Source: a bacterium (GTDB lineage: Bacteria; Patescibacteriota; UBA1384; JAMDBS01; DAOVQR01). From it: a DNA stretch of 9,336 bases. This document shows, one piece after another, positions 3,939 to 9,336 of the stretch (positions within the stretch are counted from its first letter, which is position 1; every line of letters begins with the position of its first letter). The notes below the pieces were generated by a model, which saw only the letters and a program-made list of their open reading frames with translations, had not been told where the DNA came from and did not search any database. Position numbers and translations under genes: made by a program. The stretch lies in the NCBI GenBank assembly GCA_030628575.1, contig DAOVQR010000020.1, positions 1-9,336 of the forward strand, read 5' to 3'.

Positions 3939-6353
3939 TCAAGGCCTTGCTACTGGATTTAGTTCCTCAAAGATAAATTCAATGATGTTTTTAGATAAAC
4001 TCCTTGTATCTTCGTCTATATCTAAAGTTGTTTCGTGGTGGTCGTCTTTAAGAACATCATTAAAGTCATAAATCTTTTTTGCTATTTCATCACTTATCGA
4101 ACCTTTCTCTTTTAGTTTAGTAGTGATGTCGCCAACACCTTTAAAAGATACTCCTTTTAAATCTTTCCTGAACCTCCACTCTAGTTCTTTTTGTAGTATT
4201 GGTCTTAATGACCGACGCACGTCGGATGCATTTATGTTAGAATCACCGTTAATAAATCTTTCCACTTTCTCTATTTCTTGAGCATGAGGATCTAATCTAG
4301 TTTTAGGATCACTAACCAACCCAAAGACACTGCCGAATCCATCTCTTCTGATTTCAATAAATTTTAAATCCAAATCCGGAAGACTTTTCAGTTTTTCGTA
4401 AGTGTCAAGTAAAAATCTGCTGTGGTGTGCGGCTATAATCAGTTGGCAGCAAGACGTCGTAAGATTCTTAATCTCTATAAAGGTCTGTGAAATCCTATTG
4501 TCGTCAAAGCTTGTTATTGGATCATCTAAAAAAACGATGGTGTTTTTTAATTCAGTCTCACTTTTCTTTTTGAGTTTTGAAATGAAAATTGAAAATGCCA
4601 AGGCTCTCCTGTCTGCATCACTAAATATAAATGGCAATCGATCAAAAGTAATTTCCTCATTTGCAAATTTGATTGTCGGTTCATATACCGGCTGGCCTCC
4701 CCAACGCCGATAAGTCGGTTGAATTTCAAAATCAATAGAGCCTAATCTATTAAAAATGTGTGTTATATCCTGGAAGTATTGCTCAATGAATTCTTTATTT
4801 TTTTGCTCTAGTTCTTCCTGCAATTTTTTAATTTCCTGTTCTATTTTATCTTTCTCTATTTTTAAAAGTTGAATCTTGTCTATATCTGTAGCTAATTCGT
4901 ATCTTTTTATTTTTGTTTTCATGTCCTCTATTTTATTGCTCAACTTTTCTGATTCTTTTACTAATTGGTCGTTTTGACTCCTTGTTTTAAGGGTGTTTAT
5001 TTCTATAAGAAGTGACTCTACGGCTTGCTTGTATTGATTTACCATTTCTGCGAATTGCTGATAAGCATTTAGTAATTTATCACCAGCAGGGAATTCCTTA
5101 ATAGAAACAAAAGGTTTCTTCTTTTTTTCACCGATAAGTTCTCCAAATTTACCAGTAACTTCTTCCATTAGCCCTACAAGGTTGCTGTTGGATTTATTCA
5201 CTTTATTGCTGAGACTATCTATTTGTTCAATGAGTTTTTGGGTCTCGTCTGTAAAATAACGCTGCCAGCGGCGGCAAATTGCCAAATTTTTATTTACTAA
5301 ATTTTCTACTAATTTAATGGCGTTAATAAGTTTATTGAGTTCTTGATGTTTATCTTCCAGTATTCCAAGAGTTTCATTACAAAAGATTTCATATTCCTTA
5401 CTGAATACTGTTTTGTATGTCTCAATGAGATCAACAACCGTAGCCAAAGATTGACTACAAAACGGACAATTTAAGGTGGTTGCATCTTTATTTTCTTTAA
5501 GATAGGCATTTACTCCTTTTTCAATCCATTCTTCTTCTTCGCCATCGTGGGAATTAAAGTGTTGTTCTATATGTTCCCGCATCCGCTTATATGCAATATC
5601 GTTTATATCTTTAAAATCTTTTTCCAGTGAATCTTTTAGAATTTTAATTGTCGGTTCAGGATTTTCAAGAGAAAGTATTGTTGGCTCATCGAGTTCGAGA
5701 ATATTATTCTTTTCCGAAATTGATTTTCTAAATTTCTTCAGATTCTCTTGAAGCATAGTTGATTCAGATTTAGTTGCTTCAATATCATCCGGCTTCTCAA
5801 CCAATATAAAATCTTCAAGATTTATTCCTAAATCTAAGGTTCCCAAACTTCTTTTGAGTAAATCCTCAAGTTCGCCAATAGCTTTTGTCATTTCGCGGAG
5901 CGATTTATTTTTTAAAGAATCTATTTTTTTTCCAATCTCGACACTTTTCTCACCTATAAGTAAATTTGTCAGATTTTCTTTATTAGACCTTGAAATTGTT
6001 AATCCTGTAAAAACATTCTCCTCGATAAAGCGAGAGTCAAAAACTTCTATCGAGCAATTGAAGTTTTTCGTATCCCATCTTTGATCAGCACAATAAATAT
6101 CTTGTTCCGTCCTATCCGTACCATTTTTAATGCTAAAACACACCTCTTGGGTAATGGGGTTGCCATCTCCTATTATTGATTGTCTGTTCGATAAAATCTC
6201 TGGATTTTGATTCCCTATCGAACGAAAAATGTCGGATAGGGTTGATTTTCCATAACAATTAGGGCCATAAATTAAAGTCAACCTGCCAAGTTCAGTATGC
6301 CCAACATTCAAAAATCTTCCGATTCCTTTTATTTTTTTAATTCTTTTAATCAT
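3939..6353 (-). CDS. SMC/Rad50-like ATPase of the AAA_13 (PrrC/RloC-like) group with CxxC hook
   Basis: The 804-residue protein opens with an ABC-type head: Walker A GPNCYGKST at 30-38 (the usual central Gly is Cys33, while GxxxxGKS holds) and VFDSRFIEENVF at 104-115, typical of AAA_13. Long coiled-coil segments follow (about 138-215, 325-390 and 430-525) around NCPFCSQSL (C296, C299), a possible zinc hook. The second head half has signature-like FSDADRRALAF (577-587), Walker B TIVFLDDPITSFD (605-617) and H-loop AAHHSRF (641-647). The tail carries RRSLRPILQKELEWRF (713-728) and FNDVLKDDHHE (764-774). Size and order recall RloC, an anticodon nuclease with a Rad50-like hook, but the nuclease residues are not clearly present, so a generic AAA_13 defence ATPase is equally possible. 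It is the last gene of the R-M operon, 47 bp after the endonuclease. The start is fixed by GAAGGAG and by MIKRIKKIKGIG leading straight into the first strand. Confidence 0.9.
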   Translation of the reverse strand: MIKRIKKIKGIGRFLNVGHTELGRLTLIYGPNCYGKSTLSDIFRSIGNQNPEILSNRQSIIGDGNPITQEVCFSIKNGTDRTEQDIYCADQRWDTKNFNCSIEVFDSRFIEENVFTGLTISRSNKENLTNLLIGEKSVEIGKKIDSLKNKSLREMTKAIGELEDLLKRSLGTLDLGINLEDFILVEKPDDIEATKSESTMLQENLKKFRKSISEKNNILELDEPTILSLENPEPTIKILKDSLEKDFKDINDIAYKRMREHIEQHFNSHDGEEEEWIEKGVNAYLKENKDATTLNCPFCSQSLATVVDLIETYKTVFSKEYEIFCNETLGILEDKHQELNKLINAIKLVENLVNKNLAICRRWQRYFTDETQKLIEQIDSLSNKVNKSNSNLVGLMEEVTGKFGELIGEKKKKPFVSIKEFPAGDKLLNAYQQFAEMVNQYKQAVESLLIEINTLKTRSQNDQLVKESEKLSNKIEDMKTKIKRYELATDIDKIQLLKIEKDKIEQEIKKLQEELEQKNKEFIEQYFQDITHIFNRLGSIDFEIQPTYRRWGGQPVYEPTIKFANEEITFDRLPFIFSDADRRALAFSIFISKLKKKSETELKNTIVFLDDPITSFDDNRISQTFIEIKNLTTSCCQLIIAAHHSRFLLDTYEKLKSLPDLDLKFIEIRRDGFGSVFGLVSDPKTRLDPHAQEIEKVERFINGDSNINASDVRRSLRPILQKELEWRFRKDLKGVSFKGVGDITTKLKEKGSISDEIAKKIYDFNDVLKDDHHETTLDIDEDTRSLSKNIIEFIFEELNPVARP

Positions 6354-6356
6354 ATT

Positions 6357-6363
6357 CTCCTTC
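6357..6363 (-). promoter_or_regulatory. Strong Shine-Dalgarno of the ATPase gene
   Basis: GAAGGAG lies three bases before the ATG at 6351-6353. It is the only clear Shine-Dalgarno among the complete genes of this window; the others start by overlap or within a few bases of the preceding stop. This decides the ATPase start and suggests its translation is set separately from the endonuclease. Confidence 0.75.
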
Positions 6364-6400
6364 TACAATTTCAATCTATGCCAGCGTGGAGCTGTAAAGT

Positions 6401-7927
6401 TTATGGACTAGAATATAAAACATTTCGATTGTCTATATGTTTTAAAAATTCTTCAATGCTTTTTGGCAGAATGAAAAGATTTTCAGTTTGTTTTACATAT
6501 TCAATCTGCTTTATGGAATCGCTAAATATACTAGGCGCGACAAAATAACACATTGAATTTTCCGTTTTCTTTCCAAACCCTGCCAAATGTCTACTGATAG
6601 GCCATACCTCCATCATTGTTTGCGTCCTACCCTCTGACATCGTAACTTCAATTAAAATTCCATTTAAATCCTCATAACATTCAATATCACCAGTATTTCC
6701 AACTCCACTGGCTGTTGATGTTGGAATACCCTCATCATCAATAGGGTAATTTGGGATTACTTTTACATTCGGAAATTTAGATTTAACCGCTAATGCAGTT
6801 AAAAACTCAAGTCTTACAGGATTTGAAAGATATTTCAAAATGTCATCTTTAGTTAAATGCTTTTTCGATAGATTCAACATTTCCACTTTAATTGTTTCCC
6901 AGGAGTAAACATTAGACCATTTTACTAAGAATTTATCTTGTTCTGATGTCGGTATTGGTTTTGGTACAAATGAAACAAGATTTTCATCGATTGTTGAAAT
7001 GTATTCGAAATAACTTTCTTCTGTATCGTATTTTCTATAGTCCGAATAATTTTCCAAAACATAATCAACTTTTTCTTGTTCGTTTTTGTTTATGCCAATA
7101 AATCGCCCACCACCACGCAATGAAATCAATCCTGTTAATCTCATTTTTCTAATGAACTCATCAGGATAATCTACCATGATGGATTTATCGTTTCGGGTAA
7201 TATCTTGCCCTTGCATGATTTCGTTTCTGCAAATATCAGACACAACTTCCCAACTTGGTGAGTAGCCAAAACCCTTTCTTAACTTCTTTATCCTCGAATA
7301 TAATTTTTCTGCGTCATTATCTTTCCAGTAAATAACCAGAGGCAACTCAAGCTTTGAAATACCAGCATTGTTAAAATTTTTGTCAGCATTTAATTTTTTG
7401 ATGACTTTAAGTAGTAATACCAAAGGCACATTTTCATTTAACACTCTTCTAAACGGGCTGTTTCTTTGATATTTAACAAAAGCATTGAGGAATGCTTGTT
7501 GTTCAAATTTTGTATGTTCACTGTCTACTAACTTCAAGCCGATTTCAGAAAATCTTATTTTTTCACCTGCCTTATAAAAGACAAATCCTAATTCTTTTGC
7601 GATTTTAAACCATGTATCAAATCGTGACGGCCAACTCTTACTAAATCCTGCTTCTTTGTGGTTTTGCGGATTGTCTTTCAAAACTTTAGCAACCTCTTGA
7701 TCAGTTAAAGGTTCTTTCTCTTTAATTTTCCTTTTTACACTATCGGATAATTTTGTTGGTTTATATAATCCAATTCTTATAATTTCACCTGATATTTTTT
7801 TCGCCAAGTCGTCATCAAGAATTTGTCCGTCATATTCTTTTAAAACACCAAGAAACCACTTCAATCGCTCAGGATTTCTAAGCGTTGTTGTAAATAATAA
7901 AGGTTTGTATTTTGCTTCTGTTGGCAT
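6401..7927 (-). CDS. AlwI-family type II restriction endonuclease
   Basis: The 508-residue product begins with KPLLFTTTLRNPERLKWFL (residues 8-26), the N-terminal signature of the AlwI endonuclease family. The nuclease core is near the C-terminus: RLEFLTALA (372-380, E374), GVGNTGDIECYED (408-420, D414) and GILIEVTMSEGRT (423-435, E427), a PD-(D/E)XK-type arrangement with the E-V-T ending seen in this family. The middle part (100-290) would hold DNA-recognition helices. Known members cut at a fixed distance from short asymmetric sites: AlwI itself at GGATC, relatives at GAGTC. The exact target here cannot be read from sequence. The ATG lies 4 bp after the stop of the D12 methyltransferase without a Shine-Dalgarno, so expression is probably coupled to protective methylation. 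Length and catalytic residues look complete, so it is likely active. Confidence 0.9.
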   Translation of the reverse strand: MPTEAKYKPLLFTTTLRNPERLKWFLGVLKEYDGQILDDDLAKKISGEIIRIGLYKPTKLSDSVKRKIKEKEPLTDQEVAKVLKDNPQNHKEAGFSKSWPSRFDTWFKIAKELGFVFYKAGEKIRFSEIGLKLVDSEHTKFEQQAFLNAFVKYQRNSPFRRVLNENVPLVLLLKVIKKLNADKNFNNAGISKLELPLVIYWKDNDAEKLYSRIKKLRKGFGYSPSWEVVSDICRNEIMQGQDITRNDKSIMVDYPDEFIRKMRLTGLISLRGGGRFIGINKNEQEKVDYVLENYSDYRKYDTEESYFEYISTIDENLVSFVPKPIPTSEQDKFLVKWSNVYSWETIKVEMLNLSKKHLTKDDILKYLSNPVRLEFLTALAVKSKFPNVKVIPNYPIDDEGIPTSTASGVGNTGDIECYEDLNGILIEVTMSEGRTQTMMEVWPISRHLAGFGKKTENSMCYFVAPSIFSDSIKQIEYVKQTENLFILPKSIEEFLKHIDNRNVLYSSP

Positions 7928-7931
7928 AGTT

Positions 7932-8837
7932 TTAATAATTGGTAATCAAGACTTCTTTAATTTCCTTTTTCTTATTATTGTGATAGCTAATGTAGTTACT
8001 TTCGATTTTGTGAACTTTATATTTTTTCATCCATTTAATCAAAAAATCATTTTTGCTTCCGTTGTAGTGAGTTACATTGGATAACGCTAATCTAACACCT
8101 TTTCTGTTTAACCTGTCAATTAAGTTTAACAGTTTAGATTCTGACTCCTCGCTCCAAAATTTATTATATTCACTTGCGGTTATTAAATAAGGAGGGTCTA
8201 AATAAATAAAGTCATTTTTTGAATAATTATTTTTATCAAAAAACTTTCGGAAATCTTTTGAGGTAAATTTTATTTTTTTATCTTGAACAAAGTCAAAATA
8301 ATTATTCAAGGCACTAACAACATTCTTGTTAAAATCAACATTTCCAACAGGCAAATTAAATTTGCCACCCTCATTAAATCTAAGCATTCTATTGAAACCG
8401 TATATTAATAAAATATAAAAAATAAGAGGATCATTCTTTTTGTTTTTATTAACGCACTCTCTTAACTTTTCGTAGCCTTTTTTATTAAATCTTGCGTAAT
8501 AAGTTTTTTTAAATTCTTTTTTTAAGGAATCTGGAACAATATCTCTCTTGTATGAATGAGATAATTTGTATTTATGAATAATTTTCTCAACATCTTTAAA
8601 GAATTTTTCGGAATCTTTTGCCCTGGAAACCAAAAATTTGTGTATATTTACAAGATGTTTGTCTATATCATTCAAAAAATATTTTTTTGCCTCTACATTC
8701 AAAAACACAGTGCCACCACCAGCAAAAGGCTCATAAAAATCATTTATTTCTTTTGGAAATAAATCTATCAGTTGCCTCATTAGCCTATATTTATCCCCTA
8801 CATAAAATAGAGGTGATCTTTTGATTTTTTTATTCAT
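7932..8837 (-). CDS. D12-class (Dam/DpnM-like) N6-adenine DNA methyltransferase
   Basis: The 301-residue protein has the complete alpha-class motif order. Motif X is FYVGDKYRLM (11-20), motif I FYEPFAGGGTVF (34-45) for S-adenosylmethionine binding, NDID (56-59) follows, and catalytic DPPY is at 214-217 in FIYLDPPYLIT. RFNEGGKFNLPVG (153-165) matches the R-x-N-x-x-G-x-F-N-x-P-x-G block of Dam and DpnM enzymes, which methylate adenine in GATC. It should protect host sites from the AlwI-like enzyme; a GATC-containing target is therefore attractive but inferred. Its start overlaps the 3' end of the upstream methyltransferase by 8 bp, suggesting translational coupling. Length is normal and no defect is visible. 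Confidence 0.92.
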   Translation of the reverse strand: MNKKIKRSPLFYVGDKYRLMRQLIDLFPKEINDFYEPFAGGGTVFLNVEAKKYFLNDIDKHLVNIHKFLVSRAKDSEKFFKDVEKIIHKYKLSHSYKRDIVPDSLKKEFKKTYYARFNKKGYEKLRECVNKNKKNDPLIFYILLIYGFNRMLRFNEGGKFNLPVGNVDFNKNVVSALNNYFDFVQDKKIKFTSKDFRKFFDKNNYSKNDFIYLDPPYLITASEYNKFWSEESESKLLNLIDRLNRKGVRLALSNVTHYNGSKNDFLIKWMKKYKVHKIESNYISYHNNKKKEIKEVLITNY

Positions 8838-9336
8838 GATTGATATTAGTTACAAACAGATACTCTTTATGATTTTTGAAATCAGTGCTTCCAGCATTAA
8901 AATGCCGATAATCTTTTTCAAAGATTTTGGTCTTTCCTCGCTTGCTTAGAATATTTTTTATTTCCTCAAGTGTGATTTTATTCTGCGATGAATTACTCTT
9001 TGAATCGTAAGTGTTGTTATATGACACCACTAAATATTCTGCGTTTATATCATTTACTAATTCAGCAAATCTGTCTTTCGCACTTACTCGACAATAGTCA
9101 CTCATATTTTCTGGTTTGGGTTTTAATGCTACTCCGTGCAATTTTGGCTTATCCCATTTTGTTAGTGTTTCTAAAATATGATAAAACCTGCTGTACTGTC
9201 TGGAGTTATACGGAGGGTCGATATAGACAATGTCTGTTTGAATTTGTTTTGCCAGTAAATTCGCGTCTTCTCTAAAAATCGAAACCGCTTTCACTTCAAC
9301 AGGATCTATCGGTCGCATGAAGAAATTATCCTCGAT
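8830..9336 (-). CDS. Second N6-adenine DNA methyltransferase, N-terminus beyond the window
   Basis: The frame is open across the right edge, giving the last 169 residues; the in-frame ATG at 9316-9318 is internal (IEDNFF precedes it and the domain is incomplete). DIVYIDPPYNSRQYSRFYHI contains catalytic DPPY followed by the NSRQY block, common in FokI-like and related type II adenine methyltransferases. Then come LETLTKWDKP, an SYNNTY segment and a C-terminal KEYLFVTN strand. The AdoMet-binding motif must lie upstream, outside the window. With the D12 enzyme it forms a pair, as expected when an asymmetric site needs separate methylation of each strand. It appears to be the first visible gene of the operon; the promoter is not in view. 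Confidence 0.85.
   Translation of the reverse strand: MEDNFFMRPIDPVEVKAVSIFREDANLLAKQIQTDIVYIDPPYNSRQYSRFYHILETLTKWDKPKLHGVALKPKPENMSDYCRVSAKDRFAELVNDINAEYLVVSYNNTYDSKSNSSQNKITLEEIKNILSKRGKTKIFEKDYRHFNAGSTDFKNHKEYLFVTNINHE

Noticed and set aside
4402..4713. A 103-codon plus-strand frame
   Set aside because: It is antisense to the Walker B and H-loop part of the ATPase gene; a shadow frame.
8988..9275. A 95-codon plus-strand frame
   Set aside because: It is antisense to the DPPY-containing methyltransferase; no independent support.

Overview
The window is AT-rich (my rough estimate is about one third G+C, not computed), uses the standard stop codons including TGA, and all its protein genes lie on the minus strand, so transcription runs right to left. 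The low G+C, compact gene packing, mostly weak ribosome binding sites, and an XRE regulator and methyltransferase tail of a type I associate with Patescibacteria/Parcubacteria (CPR bacteria) suggest such a genome. That placement is inference from memory and could be wrong. No RNA genes, CRISPR array or transposase were seen.

Right part (9336 down to 3939) is a restriction-modification operon. It starts with a 5'-truncated N6-adenine DNA methyltransferase (8830-9336). A Dam/DpnM-like D12 adenine methyltransferase follows (7932-8837, overlapping the first by 8 bp), then an AlwI-family type II restriction endonuclease (6401-7927, 4 bp gap). Last, 47 bp further on and with its own strong Shine-Dalgarno, is an 804-residue SMC/Rad50-like ATPase of the AAA_13 (PrrC/RloC-like) group with a CxxC hook (3939-6353). 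Two methyltransferases fit an asymmetric target. The ATPase looks like an add-on defence effector.

Middle part (1466-3767) is a small cassette bracketed by a perfect 49-bp inverted repeat. Inside are a good sigma70-type promoter, a palindromic operator, an XRE regulator whose 3' end is lost, a catalytically dead 3' remnant of a TaqI/Eco57I-type methyltransferase joined to it by an apparent internal deletion, and an intact 453-residue protein of unknown function. I read that protein as a PIN-like domain followed by a HEPN-like (Rx4H) domain. The inverted repeats are structured and look like terminators. A diverged third copy of the repeat lies at 3811-3883.

Left part (1-1465) is very AT-rich. 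It holds the N-terminal 342 residues of a DUF4173/DUF4153-type integral membrane protein running off the left edge, and a gene-free upstream stretch. It looks like chromosomal background next to the defence island.

The whole reads as a layered defence island: a living AlwI-like R-M operon with an associated ATPase, next to a decayed R-M cassette that still carries an uncharacterised putative RNase gene.
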